Positions 17,958-27,048 of a DNA stretch of 64,000 nucleotides are shown piece after piece. Position numbers and translations under genes: made by a program. The notes below the pieces were generated by a model. That model worked only from the letters and a program-made list of their open reading frames with translations. It did not search any database and had not been told where the DNA came from. Numbering within the stretch: position 1 is the first letter of the stretch; every line of letters starts with the position of its first letter. The DNA is from an uncultured Lachnospiraceae bacterium (GTDB lineage Bacteria; Bacillota; Clostridia; Lachnospirales; Lachnospiraceae). The stretch lies in the NCBI GenBank assembly GCA_910583835.1, contig CAJTYM010000012.1, forward strand, positions 23,272 to 87,271. Direction: 5' to 3'.

Positions 17958-19037
17958 ATGGAAAATGCGAGCAAATCTGGAAAGACACCGCAGATTTTGA
18001 TTGTAGACGATGTGGAGACCAATTTACTTATCCTGGAAAATATGATAGAAGGAATGGGATATATTCCCAAATGTGCAGCGAACGCCGCCAAGGCGGCGGC
18101 CTTGATTTCGGAGAGCCTGCCCCAGCTGGTTCTTCTGGATGTGTTCATGCCGGAAATGGATGGATATGAATTCTGTGAACGGCTGAAAAGCAATCCCGTC
18201 ACCCGGGATATTCCGGTTATTTTTATCTCGGCGGCGGATTCCAGCGAGGACAAAGTCAAAGGATTTAAACTGGGGGCGGTAGACTATATAGCGAAACCGT
18301 TTGAACTCACAGAGGTCACCATGCGGGTGAATAACCATTTGAAGCTGCATGAAATGCAGCAGGAGCTGGAAATGAGCAACCGCAGGCTTCACAGCGTTAT
18401 CAGCAGCCAGGCAAGAAGGATAGAAGATGAACAGAAGAATATTCTCTATGCCCTGGCAGCGCTCACAGAACAGCGCGATTCTGACACAGCGGACCATATG
18501 GAAAATGTGGCGTATAATTGCCGGATGTTGGCGCAGAGCCTACAGTTTAGCCCGGAATTTACCGAAGAAATATCAGAAAGCTTTATTGATACCATCGAGG
18601 TTGCATCCAGGCTTCATGATATCGGGAAGCTGCGTGTTCCCACTGATGATGAAATCGAGGAGGTGAGTGCAGAGAATCAGGAGGGGAAACAGGTAAGGCA
18701 CCATGCAGAGCAGGGAGCGGAAATTTTAGAAAGGGTGTACCAGAACACACCGGGGAACAGCTTTCTGCCGATGGCGATTGAGATTGCCCGTTACCATCAT
18801 GCCTGTTGGGATGGAAGCGGCTATCCGGGCGGGATTTCAGGGAAAGACATTCCGCTCTCCGCCAGGATTGCCATTGTCGCGGACAATTACGATACACTGA
18901 CAGGGGAAGAAGGGCAGGAGGGGGCTTATAGCCCGCAAGAAAGCCTCCGTATCATCAAAGAGGGCAGCGGCGCATATTTTGATCCTGATATCGTGAGTGT
19001 TTTTTTGAAAATTAAGAACCAGTTACGGCACAGCTGA
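17958..19037 (+). CDS. Response regulator with HD-GYP domain
   Basis: 359 aa. The receiver domain (about 10-130) has the phospho-acceptor Asp61 in LLDVFMPEMDG and the Lys of AKPF. A coiled linker (about 135-170) joins it to an HD-GYP domain with His220-Asp221 in HDIGK, the pair HH in YHHACWDGSGYP and GYP at 288-290. HD-GYP domains of this type hydrolyse cyclic di-GMP, so the kinase upstream may control c-di-GMP level. The motif after HDIGK reads VRHHAEQG where families usually have I-x2-HP-x2-G, a mild deviation. Start ATG has GGAGGG 7 nt upstream. It reads as an operon with the kinase and lies just before the che genes. Confidence 0.87.
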   Translation: MENASKSGKTPQILIVDDVETNLLILENMIEGMGYIPKCAANAAKAAALISESLPQLVLLDVFMPEMDGYEFCERLKSNPVTRDIPVIFISAADSSEDKVKGFKLGAVDYIAKPFELTEVTMRVNNHLKLHEMQQELEMSNRRLHSVISSQARRIEDEQKNILYALAALTEQRDSDTADHMENVAYNCRMLAQSLQFSPEFTEEISESFIDTIEVASRLHDIGKLRVPTDDEIEEVSAENQEGKQVRHHAEQGAEILERVYQNTPGNSFLPMAIEIARYHHACWDGSGYPGGISGKDIPLSARIAIVADNYDTLTGEEGQEGAYSPQESLRIIKEGSGAYFDPDIVSVFLKIKNQLRHS

Positions 19038-19107
19038 CCGGGGATTATCTCGGGTTATCATGGCCAGACATCGCGATCAATCGGCACTTGCCAAAATTTG
19101 ACATGAA

Positions 19108-19136
19108 TTGACAAGTAAATAGAAATATAGTATCAT
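19108..19136 (+). promoter_or_regulatory. Probable sigma-A promoter of the che operon
   Basis: TTGACA at 19108-19113, a 17-bp spacer and TATCAT at 19131-19136. A second TTGACA begins 10 bp earlier at 19098 but has no -10 box at normal distance. It precedes cheR by about 100 bp. Confidence 0.55.
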
Positions 19137-19234
19137 AAAACGAATGGTAAATCGAGCTGATAGATGGAACTCGTGAACAGAATAGGTACTAAATTGATCG
19201 GTAGAAATTTTAATTATGATAGGAGTAAGTCAAG

Positions 19235-20035
19235 ATGATTACAGATAGTGAATTTCACCGGGTTGTCGGGTACGTTAAACAGACAGCCGGAATCGATCTT
19301 AGTGAGAAGAGAGTATTAATCAATGGCAGACTTGAGAATTACATTTTAAGGAACGGTTATCACAATTTTGATGAATATATGGCAAAGGTCGAGCATGACC
19401 CCGCAGGTAAGGAGGCGAAGAATTTAATCAATGCCCTGACCACCAACCATACATATTTTATGCGGGAATTTGAGCATATGGAGTTCCTGCGGCAGAGAAT
19501 CCTGCCCCAGCTGAAAGTGAAAGAAGCGGCAAGGAAGGATTTGCGCATCTGGTCTGCCGCATCTTCTACCGGGGAGGAACCTTATACGATTGCCATGGTG
19601 CTGCAGGATTTTTTTGCACTTGAGCATGGGTGGGACACCAAGGTTTTGGCAACGGATATTTCCACCAAGGTCCTGCAGCGTGCGCAGCAGGGGAAGTACC
19701 TTGCGGAGCATATAGAGCCATTGCCGGAAAAATGGCGCAGGAAGTTTTTTACGAAGTTAAATGAAGAGGAGTACCAGGTCAAGCAGGAGTTGCGGAATGA
19801 AGTGATTTTCCGGCAGTTTAATTTGATGAATGCATTTCCGTTCAAAAGGCCGTTCCATGTGGTTTTTCTGCGGAATGTGATGATATATTTTGATGAGGAT
19901 ACGAAGCTGCAGCTGCTTCGTAAGATTTATGATTATTTGGAGCCGGGAGGCTACTTATTTATAGGAACGACTGAGGCGCTTAACAGAAAAGGGACAGCTT
20001 TCAAGTATGTCGAGCCGTCAATCTATCAGAAATAG
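19235..20035 (+). CDS. cheR: Chemotaxis protein methyltransferase CheR
   Basis: 266 aa cytoplasmic enzyme that methylates glutamates of chemoreceptors using S-adenosylmethionine. The N-terminal helical domain (1-about 75) precedes a Rossmann methyltransferase domain with the SAM-binding stretch SAASSTGEEPYTIAM, the acidic strand VLATDIS and the motif VVFLRNVMIYF. TNHTYFMRE is the conserved CheR substrate-side loop. Full family length. TAGGAG precedes the ATG. It is the first gene of a cluster cheR-cheB-receiver-cheA-cheW-MCP and is 16 bp from cheB. Confidence 0.95.
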   Translation: MITDSEFHRVVGYVKQTAGIDLSEKRVLINGRLENYILRNGYHNFDEYMAKVEHDPAGKEAKNLINALTTNHTYFMREFEHMEFLRQRILPQLKVKEAARKDLRIWSAASSTGEEPYTIAMVLQDFFALEHGWDTKVLATDISTKVLQRAQQGKYLAEHIEPLPEKWRRKFFTKLNEEEYQVKQELRNEVIFRQFNLMNAFPFKRPFHVVFLRNVMIYFDEDTKLQLLRKIYDYLEPGGYLFIGTTEALNRKGTAFKYVEPSIYQK

Positions 20036-20051
20036 AGAGTAGGAGAATCAG

Positions 20052-21074
20052 ATGAAGAAGATTAGAGTGTTAGTAGTGGATGATTCTGTACTATTTCGCA
20101 ATTTGCTGGTACAGAGCTTGAGTGAGGATCCATACTTAGAGGTTGTGGCACAGGCAGGAGATGCTTATGCGGCAAGGGATGCTATCATAGAATACCGCCC
20201 GGATGTGATGACTTTGGACGTGGAGATGCCCCGCATGGACGGCATCCAGTTCCTGAGGAAGCTGATGCCGCAGTACCCTTTGCCAGTAGTGGTAATCAGC
20301 GCCTTGGATGCCAGGGTATTCGACGCCATGGAGGCGGGGGCAGTGGATTTTGTGTGTAAGCCCAGTGCGGTTGACCGCTCAAAGGTCAGCGAATTTATCC
20401 GTAAAGAACTGGGCACGAAAATCAAGATTGCTTCCACCGTCAAGGTGGGGAATCTGAAGCGCGTGGAGTCTTACCCGGTCAATGGCGTCTCCGCAGTCAA
20501 GAAAGATACGGTGATTGCCATCGGGGCTTCTACCGGAGGGACAGAAGCGATATTTGAAGTGGTGAAGCAGTTCCGCACAGATATCCCAGGCGTGGTGATT
20601 GTGCAGCATATGCCGCCGGGATTTACGGAAATGTATGCCAACCGCCTGAACAACCAGTGCCAGGTAGCAGTGAAAGAGGCGGTTACGGGCGATAAGGTCC
20701 TGCCGGGGCGCGTGCTTATTGCGCCGGGGGATAAGCATATGCGTCTGGTGAAGGTAAACGGTGTTTACCAGGTGGAATGTAAGGCCGGGGAAAAGGTCAG
20801 CGGCCATTGCCCCTCCGTAGATGTGCTGTTTTCCTCCGTGGCTAAGGCGGCAGGCAAGGATGCGCTGGGCGTAATCCTCACCGGTATGGGAGGCGATGGG
20901 GCGAACGGCCTTTTGGAAATGCGCAAGGCAGGAGCCAAGACAATCGGACAGAACGAGGCTACCTGCGTGGTATATGGAATGCCCAAGGTTGCATACGATA
21001 TAGGAGCGGTCCAGTATCAGATGGAACTTTCGAGTATAACGAATAAAATATACGGTTTACTTAAGACCAATTAG
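20052..21074 (+). CDS. cheB: Chemotaxis protein-glutamate methylesterase CheB
   Basis: 340 aa. An N-terminal receiver (phospho-acceptor in MTLDVEMPRMDG) controls a C-terminal methylesterase that removes methyl groups from receptors and deamidates glutamines. The nucleophile is Ser160 in GASTGGTEA, the catalytic His lies in VQHMPPGFT and the Asp in TGMGGDGANG. The linker is of normal length. TAGGAG lies before the start. It is followed by a structured repeat that spaces it from the next gene by about 108 bp. Confidence 0.96.
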   Translation: MKKIRVLVVDDSVLFRNLLVQSLSEDPYLEVVAQAGDAYAARDAIIEYRPDVMTLDVEMPRMDGIQFLRKLMPQYPLPVVVISALDARVFDAMEAGAVDFVCKPSAVDRSKVSEFIRKELGTKIKIASTVKVGNLKRVESYPVNGVSAVKKDTVIAIGASTGGTEAIFEVVKQFRTDIPGVVIVQHMPPGFTEMYANRLNNQCQVAVKEAVTGDKVLPGRVLIAPGDKHMRLVKVNGVYQVECKAGEKVSGHCPSVDVLFSSVAKAAGKDALGVILTGMGGDGANGLLEMRKAGAKTIGQNEATCVVYGMPKVAYDIGAVQYQMELSSITNKIYGLLKTN

Positions 21075-21076
21075 AG

Positions 21077-21157
21077 GAGGAAGGCAAATGCGCAGCATTT
21101 CTGGAATGCCTTCCGACGAACTGGCAGGTGACGCGAAGCGGCGCGTGCCGATACCTT
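21077..21157 (+). repeat. REP-like double-hairpin repeat, copy A
   Basis: GGAAGGCA and TGCCTTCC enclose AAATGCGCAGCATTTCTGGA; a second arm pair follows around GACGCGAAGCGGCGCGTGCC. The same sequence occurs at 27049-27252 and at the right edge of the window. No coding capacity. It sits between cheB and the receiver gene, inside the operon. Confidence 0.8.
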
Positions 21158-21182
21158 AGAAGGAGAGGAAAGGAGAGAAATC

Positions 21183-21578
21183 ATGAAGATTTTATTGGCA
21201 GAGGATGATTTTGCGAGCCGCAAATTCATGTCAAACTATCTGGGAAAGTATGGAGACTGCGATATTACCGTTGATGGCGAAGAGGCAGTGGACGCATTTC
21301 TCATGGCGTTGGAGGATGGGGAACCGTATGACTTGATTTGTCTTGACGTGATGATGCCCGTCTTAGACGGCTATCAGGCATTGAAGGCAATCCGCGATAT
21401 TGAGAAAGAGCGCGGGATTCAGGGGAATGACGGCGCCAAGATTATCATGACGACTGCACTGAATGAGCAGCGCAATGTGAACAAGGCTTTTGAGATGGGG
21501 TGTACGGTTTATTCCGGTAAACCCATTGATTTAGACAAATTTGAGAAAATCTTAAAGAAATTGGAACTGATAAAATAA
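21183..21578 (+). CDS. Stand-alone response-regulator receiver protein (CheY-like)
   Basis: 131 aa made only of a receiver domain. Acidic pocket AEDD near residues 6-9, phospho-acceptor Asp in ICLDVMMPVLDG (about residue 57), Thr in IIMTTA and Lys in YSGKPID. Its position between cheB and cheA suggests a CheA-phosphorylated output or phosphate sink, but the sequence (longer alpha4 region, SGKPID) is not that of classical CheY, so I give no symbol. GGAGAGAAA precedes the start. Confidence 0.88.
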   Translation: MKILLAEDDFASRKFMSNYLGKYGDCDITVDGEEAVDAFLMALEDGEPYDLICLDVMMPVLDGYQALKAIRDIEKERGIQGNDGAKIIMTTALNEQRNVNKAFEMGCTVYSGKPIDLDKFEKILKKLELIK

Positions 21579-21614
21579 GCAAAGATTACATTGTAGAAGA
21601 AAGGAGGCGGGAAA

Positions 21615-23747
21615 ATGGGAGAAGATTTCAATACAGACAGTATGCTGGATATGTTCCTGTATGAGAGTGAGCAGCTTTTGGAGAATCTTGACAACACAGT
21701 GCTGGAAAAGAAGGATGAGGAATGTTTTGATGAGGAATCCATCAATGAGATATTCCGTGTCATGCACACAATCAAAGGTTCTTCCGGTATCATGATGTAT
21801 GAAAATATCACGAAAGTGTCCCATAAACTGGAAGATGTATTTTATTATCTGAGAGAATCTCATCCAGAGAACGTTCCGCATCTCGAGCTGGTAGACCATG
21901 TGCTGGAGGTATCTGACTTTATCACCGGGGAGCTGGAAAAAATCAAGAACGGCGAAACACCGGATGGCGATGAGAGCAAGCTTGTGGAAGAGATTGATAA
22001 ATTTCTGACAAAAGTGAAAACCGGAATTTCCCAAAAGGGTGAGGAACTGCCCCCGGAAAATACTTACGTGGAGCCCAACCAGTTCTATATAGCGCCCACA
22101 GGAAGTGAGAGCAGCAAATATTATAAGGTATCCATTTATTGGCGCGATGATACCCAGATGTGCAATATACGCGCCTATACGGCTGTGTACGCCTTGAAAG
22201 AGATAGCAGAGGATTTACAATATATACCTGATGATATTATTACGAATGAAGCCAGCGGCGATGTGATTCTGGAAGATGGGTTCCACATGCTTCTGCAGTG
22301 CCAGTGTTCTAAGGATGAAGTAAAAGCAGCGATTGGCGAGACATCCGGTATGGAGCGTGTGGAAATCAACGACTGCACGAAGCAGGAGTTTGAGATGGGC
22401 TTCCATGAGCCGGAGGAGCATCCGATTGTCATCGAACTGGATGACAAGGAGAAAGAGCCGGAGAAGAAGCCGGAGAAGAAAGAGCCGACGCCTGGCGATT
22501 ATGTCATCAAGGGCAAGGAGGCCGGCAAGAGCAAGAAGCTGGCGAAGAACCAGCCCAAGCAGCAGCCCAAGCAGACATATATCAGCGTGAATGTAGATAA
22601 GCTTGACTCTCTGATGGATATGATTGGCGAACTTGTTATCTCTGAGGCAACGGTGCTTCAGAACCCGGACTTGAAAGTGCCGGGGCTGGAACTTTCCAAT
22701 TTCCAGAAGTCAGCCAGCCAGTTGTCAAAGATTACCACAGAACTGCAGGACGTTATCATGTCCATGCGTATGATGCCGCTGACGAACACTTTCCAGAAGA
22801 TGAACCGTATCGTTTTTGATGTCTCCAGGAAGCTGGGCAAGGACATTGAGCTAGAGGTCATCGGAGAGAACACGGAAGTGGATAAGAACATTATTGAGCA
22901 TATTTCCGACCCCCTGATGCATTTGGTGCGTAATTCCGTGGACCATGGAATAGAGTCTAAGGAAGAGCGTCTTGCGGCAGGCAAGAATCCCCGGGGCAAG
23001 ATTACCCTGGAGGCGAAAAACGAGGGCGGAAAAGTATATATTATTGTCCGGGACGATGGTAAGGGCCTGAACAAGCAGAAATTATACGAGAAAGCGAGAA
23101 ATAATGGTCTGATTGGCAACCGTGCCATGTCAGAGTTTACTGAGAAAGAAATTTTCCAGTTTATTACATTTGCCGGATTTTCCACGAAAGAACAGGTTAC
23201 AGAATATTCAGGCCGCGGCGTAGGTATGGATGTCGTGGTTAAGAATATCCAGGCCGTGGGCGGTAATCTGGAGATTGACAGCGTTGAGGGCGGCGGAAGC
23301 GAGATGACGATGAAGATTCCGCTGACATTGGCAATCATCAATGGCATTGTCATGCAGGTTGGCAACTCTACGTTTGTCGTGGAGACGAATGACATCAAGG
23401 AATTCGTCAGGGTCACCAAGGATATGCTGGTGAAGGAGCCGGACGGAGAAGAGTACATTATGCTCCGCGAAGAATGTTACCCCTTTATTCGCCTGAACCG
23501 CCGGTATCATCTGGAAGATTCCAAAGTGGAAATTGAAGATGGTATCGTAGTGGTATTAGAGCATGAGAACAAGAATGTCTGCGTATTCATCGACCAGCTG
23601 ATTGCGGAACAGGAAATCGTGGTAAAACCAATTCCTTCTTACATCAAGAAGGTACAGGGATTATCCGGCTGTACGCAGCTTGGGGATGGAAGCATTGCAT
23701 TGATTCTTGATATTGCAGGCTTGATTGCCGGAGAGGAGAAAAAGTAG
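21615..23747 (+). CDS. cheA: Chemotaxis histidine kinase CheA
   Basis: 710 aa. The Hpt domain has His51 in MHTIKGSSG. A P2-like docking domain covers about 155-275, then a charged Lys/Glu linker, the dimerisation domain (about 330-400) and the kinase domain with HLVRNSVDHGIE, DDGKGL and GRGVGMDVV motifs. A CheW-like domain closes the protein. It phosphorylates the response regulators upon signals from receptors. The Hpt active site reads HTIKGSSG, the standard form. AAAGGAGGCGGG stands before ATG. cheW begins 3 bp after the stop. Confidence 0.96.
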   Translation: MGEDFNTDSMLDMFLYESEQLLENLDNTVLEKKDEECFDEESINEIFRVMHTIKGSSGIMMYENITKVSHKLEDVFYYLRESHPENVPHLELVDHVLEVSDFITGELEKIKNGETPDGDESKLVEEIDKFLTKVKTGISQKGEELPPENTYVEPNQFYIAPTGSESSKYYKVSIYWRDDTQMCNIRAYTAVYALKEIAEDLQYIPDDIITNEASGDVILEDGFHMLLQCQCSKDEVKAAIGETSGMERVEINDCTKQEFEMGFHEPEEHPIVIELDDKEKEPEKKPEKKEPTPGDYVIKGKEAGKSKKLAKNQPKQQPKQTYISVNVDKLDSLMDMIGELVISEATVLQNPDLKVPGLELSNFQKSASQLSKITTELQDVIMSMRMMPLTNTFQKMNRIVFDVSRKLGKDIELEVIGENTEVDKNIIEHISDPLMHLVRNSVDHGIESKEERLAAGKNPRGKITLEAKNEGGKVYIIVRDDGKGLNKQKLYEKARNNGLIGNRAMSEFTEKEIFQFITFAGFSTKEQVTEYSGRGVGMDVVVKNIQAVGGNLEIDSVEGGGSEMTMKIPLTLAIINGIVMQVGNSTFVVETNDIKEFVRVTKDMLVKEPDGEEYIMLREECYPFIRLNRRYHLEDSKVEIEDGIVVVLEHENKNVCVFIDQLIAEQEIVVKPIPSYIKKVQGLSGCTQLGDGSIALILDIAGLIAGEEKK

Positions 23748-23750
23748 GAT

Positions 23751-24281
23751 ATGTCAGAAGAATTGGATTTGATGGATGATTTGGACGGCAGGGAAGATAC
23801 CCAGAGAGGCATGTTCATGACATTCCAGATTGCAGATGAATGTTACGGTATCGCCATTACATACGTGCAGGAAATTGTGGGAATTCAATCCATAACGGCA
23901 GTTCCGGAGACAGAAGATTATATCCGGGGACTGATTAATATCCGAGGAAAGATTATTCCGGTCATTGATGTCAGGGTAAGGCTGAAACAGCCGCCTCGTG
24001 AGTATACAGACCGAACCTGCATTATAGTAACTGGCGTGAAGTCGACAGTTGTAGGGCTGATTGTAGATGAGATTGCGGGAGTTATTACCGTTGATGAGAA
24101 AGAAATCATTCTTCCGCCATCCCTGTCACAGTCCACTGCCGCAAACAGCAAGTATGTATTTGGGCTTGCAAGAGTGGACAATGAAGTGAAGCTGCTGCTG
24201 AATCCGGAGAAGTTAATTCGGGACGAGGATGTGGAGACGTTTGAAGATGCTGCCCCCGCAGGCGAAATCGCAGAGGCATAA
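23751..24281 (+). CDS. cheW: Chemotaxis coupling protein CheW
   Basis: 176 aa adaptor linking receptors to CheA. The SH3-like double barrel occupies about 20-160, with FQIADECYGI, VQEIVGI, RGLINIRGKIIPVIDVR and IVDEIAGVI motifs. An acidic tail of about 15 residues follows. The start is 3 bp after cheA, so translation is coupled. Confidence 0.95.
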   Translation: MSEELDLMDDLDGREDTQRGMFMTFQIADECYGIAITYVQEIVGIQSITAVPETEDYIRGLINIRGKIIPVIDVRVRLKQPPREYTDRTCIIVTGVKSTVVGLIVDEIAGVITVDEKEIILPPSLSQSTAANSKYVFGLARVDNEVKLLLNPEKLIRDEDVETFEDAAPAGEIAEA

Positions 24282-24302
24282 AGGTAAAGGAGAAGAGAGA
24301 AA

Positions 24303-25646
24303 ATGAAAAATATGAAGTTGAAGACACGATTGATTGGCTGTTTTGCAATTGTAATCTTTTTGACGGGGCTGGTTGCATTTATCGGGATTAGTACATTAAC
24401 GACAGTCAGGACGAAGAATGTTTCCGAGACTTATGTGCGGAATGCAGAACTGTTTATGTGCGGCCTGGTAGCCGTTGCCATTATCATTACGCTGATTATG
24501 GCGGCTTCGCTCCTGAAAGATATACAGAGGAACATGAGGATGCTGAGCACTGCAGCCATGGAGATTGCGGACGGCAGGGTAGACGTTCAATTAGAAAAAT
24601 ACCGTGAAGATGAATTTGGTGAATTGGTAGATGATTTTAAGAAAATTGTAGATACTATTAAGTACCAGGCGGAGATTGCCAACCATCTCTCACAAGGTAA
24701 TCTTGATGTAGATGTAAAAGTTAAGGGAACGCAGGATGTCCTGGGCAATGCATTTGACAGCATTTTCAAGGAGAATAACCAGATGCTTTCCGGAATCCGT
24801 GATTCTTCTATTCAGCTTTCCATGGGTGCAGAGCAGGTATCCGATGCCAGCCAGGCGTTGGCACAGGGCTCCACAGAGCAGGCCAGCGCAATTGAGGAGG
24901 TTACGGCTTCCATCACAGAGATTGCAGAGCGCACCAAACGCAATGCGGAAGAAGCAAACCAGGCCAATGATTCTGTACATACTATGAAGAATGAGGCTAT
25001 GCAGAGCGATGGCCATATGAAAGACATGATTGGCGCGATGACAGAGATTAACGAGTCTTCCGAGAATATTTCCAAGATTATCAAAGTAATTGATGATATC
25101 GCATTCCAGACCAATATCCTTGCTTTGAATGCCGCAGTAGAGGCAGCAAGGGCGGGCGTACACGGCAAGGGATTTGCAGTTGTGGCAGAAGAGGTAAGGA
25201 ACCTTGCCGGCAAGAGCGCCTCTGCAGCCAGTGAGACAGCGGAGATGATTGAAGACTCCATCAAGAAAGTAGAGCATGGTTCCAAACTGGCAGAGGGAAC
25301 GGCAGCATCCCTGACAGAGATTCTCGGAGAGGTAGACAATATCGTTTCCCTGATTAACAGCATTGCGGTGGCATCGAACGACCAGGCAACGGCGGTCAGC
25401 CAGATTGACCAGGCAATCAGCCAGGTTTCCCAGGTTGTACAGACGAACTCTGCAACCAGTGAAGAGTGTGCAGCAGCCAGCGAACAGTTATCCAACCAGG
25501 CAATGTCGCTGCGTACGATGATTGGACAGTACAAACTGAAAGGCGGCAGCAGCTCCAGTGTAGCTCCAGTCCAAAGCGCATCGGCAGATAAGGCAGAGGA
25601 AAATGAGCGTATTATTTCCCTGGATGGTGAATTCGGAAAATACTAA
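24303..25646 (+). CDS. Methyl-accepting chemotaxis protein with minimal external domain
   Basis: 447 aa. Two membrane helices at about 12-30 and 48-70 are separated by only about 20 residues, so there is no room for a folded extracellular sensor. A HAMP domain follows (about 68-122), a second short linker, and a signalling domain with the hairpin tip FQTNILALNAAVEAARAGVHGKGFAVVA, split here as FQTNILALNAAVEAARAG and the following segment. It is the last gene of the che operon and probably senses membrane state, internal signals, or partner proteins. AAAGGAGAAGAG precedes ATG. Confidence 0.9.
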   Translation: MKNMKLKTRLIGCFAIVIFLTGLVAFIGISTLTTVRTKNVSETYVRNAELFMCGLVAVAIIITLIMAASLLKDIQRNMRMLSTAAMEIADGRVDVQLEKYREDEFGELVDDFKKIVDTIKYQAEIANHLSQGNLDVDVKVKGTQDVLGNAFDSIFKENNQMLSGIRDSSIQLSMGAEQVSDASQALAQGSTEQASAIEEVTASITEIAERTKRNAEEANQANDSVHTMKNEAMQSDGHMKDMIGAMTEINESSENISKIIKVIDDIAFQTNILALNAAVEAARAGVHGKGFAVVAEEVRNLAGKSASAASETAEMIEDSIKKVEHGSKLAEGTAASLTEILGEVDNIVSLINSIAVASNDQATAVSQIDQAISQVSQVVQTNSATSEECAAASEQLSNQAMSLRTMIGQYKLKGGSSSSVAPVQSASADKAEENERIISLDGEFGKY

Positions 25647-25658
25647 GCATTAAGCACG

Positions 25659-25703
25659 AAGGAGTGTTTTGTGGCCATGCGGGCCACGGAATGCTCCTTT
25701 TTT
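25659..25703 (+). terminator. Terminator of the che operon, overlapping the ktrB leader
   Basis: GGAGTGTTTTGTGGCC pairs imperfectly with GGGCCACGGAATGCTCC, followed by a run of Ts. The 3' arm CTCCTTT (25694-25700) can instead pair with the ktrB ribosome-binding site AAAGGAG at 25704-25710. Confidence 0.7.
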
Positions 25704-25715
25704 AAAGGAGATATC

Positions 25716-27047
25716 ATGATACAGAGACTGAGCAGGGTACAGACCATTGCCCTGGGATTTTTAATGATTATAGCAGTAGGCACGGTGCTTCTGATGCTTC
25801 CGATAGCAACGAAAAGCGGGGAGTGCAGCGGGTTCCTCAATGCATTTTTTACGGCGACCAGCAGTACCTGCGTGACTGGGCTGGTGGTGGTGGACACATA
25901 TTCTGGCTGGAGCCTGTTTGGACAGGCAGTCATCCTTCTGCTGATTCAGATTGGCGGTCTGGGATTTATCACCATCGGCGTCTGTTTTTCTATTTTCCTT
26001 AAGCGGCGCATCGGGCTGAAAGAGCGCAACCTCATCCAGGAGAGCATGAATACCCTGCAGATTGGCGGCACGGTGCGCCTGGTACTTAAGATTGTGCGCT
26101 ATGCGCTGATTTTTGAGGGTGTAGGGGCGGTGCTTTTGATGATACGTTTTATCCCGCAGTTTGGCATCGCGGAGGGAATCTGGTATGGCATTTTCCATTC
26201 CATATCGGCATTCTGTAACGCCGGATTTGACTTGATGGGAAAGTTTGAGCCGTACAGTTCCCTGACTTTATATTACGATGATGTGCTGGTAAATGTGGTG
26301 GTAATGGCGTTAATTATTATCGGCGGAATCGGGTTTATTGTATGGGATGATATTTCCAAACAGAAATGGAATATTAAGAAATATATGCTGCATACCAAAA
26401 TTGTGCTGGTGATGACATTGGCGCTGATTGTGGTTGGCAGTGTCTGCTTTTATTTCTTTGAGCGTGAGAATCTGGCATCGTACGATGCAAAAGGGCAGAT
26501 TCTGGCATCGGTGTTTGGCGCCGTGACGCCCAGGACTGCAGGATTCAACACCATTGATACCGGAGCGTACTCGGAGGGCGGCAGGCTGCTGACCGTGGTG
26601 CTAATGTTTATTGGCGGAAGCCCAGGTTCCACTGCTGGCGGGGTTAAGACGACTACCATGATGGTAATTCTCTTATATGCATGGTCTACGCTGCGCAACC
26701 AGAACGGGCTCAATATCTTTGGCAGGAGGATGGATGAGGACTGCATCAAGAAAGCGGCAACGGTATTCTTTATCAACCTTTTGCTGGCAGCAGGCTGCAG
26801 CCTGATGATGGCCGGTGTGGAGAAATCCCTGCCGCTATCGGACATCCTGATGGAGGTATTTTCAGCCATCGGAACCGTGGGGATATCCACTGGCATTACG
26901 CGGGACGTTACAGTATTCTCAAAATATATGCTGATATTCCTCATGTACTGCGGAAGGATTGGCAGCATGTCCTTTGCCCTGTCATTTACGGAGAAGAGAC
27001 ATAATGCAACAGTGAAACTGCCCATAGAACGAATCACGATTGGGTAG
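25716..27047 (+). CDS. ktrB: Potassium uptake protein, TrkH/KtrB family
   Basis: 443 aa integral membrane K+ channel-like subunit. The four pore-loop repeats characteristic of the family can be followed: ATSSTCVTGL, SAFCNAGFDL, AVTPRTAGFNT and SAIGTVGISTG, each with the filter glycine. ATG at 25716 is chosen because AAAGGAG ends 5 nt upstream; an ATG at 25671 lies in the terminator hairpin. It works with the regulatory RCK-domain subunit encoded at 27270. Between the two genes lie about 220 bp filled with a repeat array. Confidence 0.92.
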   Translation: MIQRLSRVQTIALGFLMIIAVGTVLLMLPIATKSGECSGFLNAFFTATSSTCVTGLVVVDTYSGWSLFGQAVILLLIQIGGLGFITIGVCFSIFLKRRIGLKERNLIQESMNTLQIGGTVRLVLKIVRYALIFEGVGAVLLMIRFIPQFGIAEGIWYGIFHSISAFCNAGFDLMGKFEPYSSLTLYYDDVLVNVVVMALIIIGGIGFIVWDDISKQKWNIKKYMLHTKIVLVMTLALIVVGSVCFYFFERENLASYDAKGQILASVFGAVTPRTAGFNTIDTGAYSEGGRLLTVVLMFIGGSPGSTAGGVKTTTMMVILLYAWSTLRNQNGLNIFGRRMDEDCIKKAATVFFINLLLAAGCSLMMAGVEKSLPLSDILMEVFSAIGTVGISTGITRDVTVFSKYMLIFLMYCGRIGSMSFALSFTEKRHNATVKLPIERITIG

Positions 27048-27048
27048 A

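Noticed and set aside
19038..19234. Cyclic di-GMP riboswitch between the HD-GYP gene and cheR
   Set aside because: The conserved GEMM core words are absent; only a short CGAG/CTCG inverted repeat is seen.
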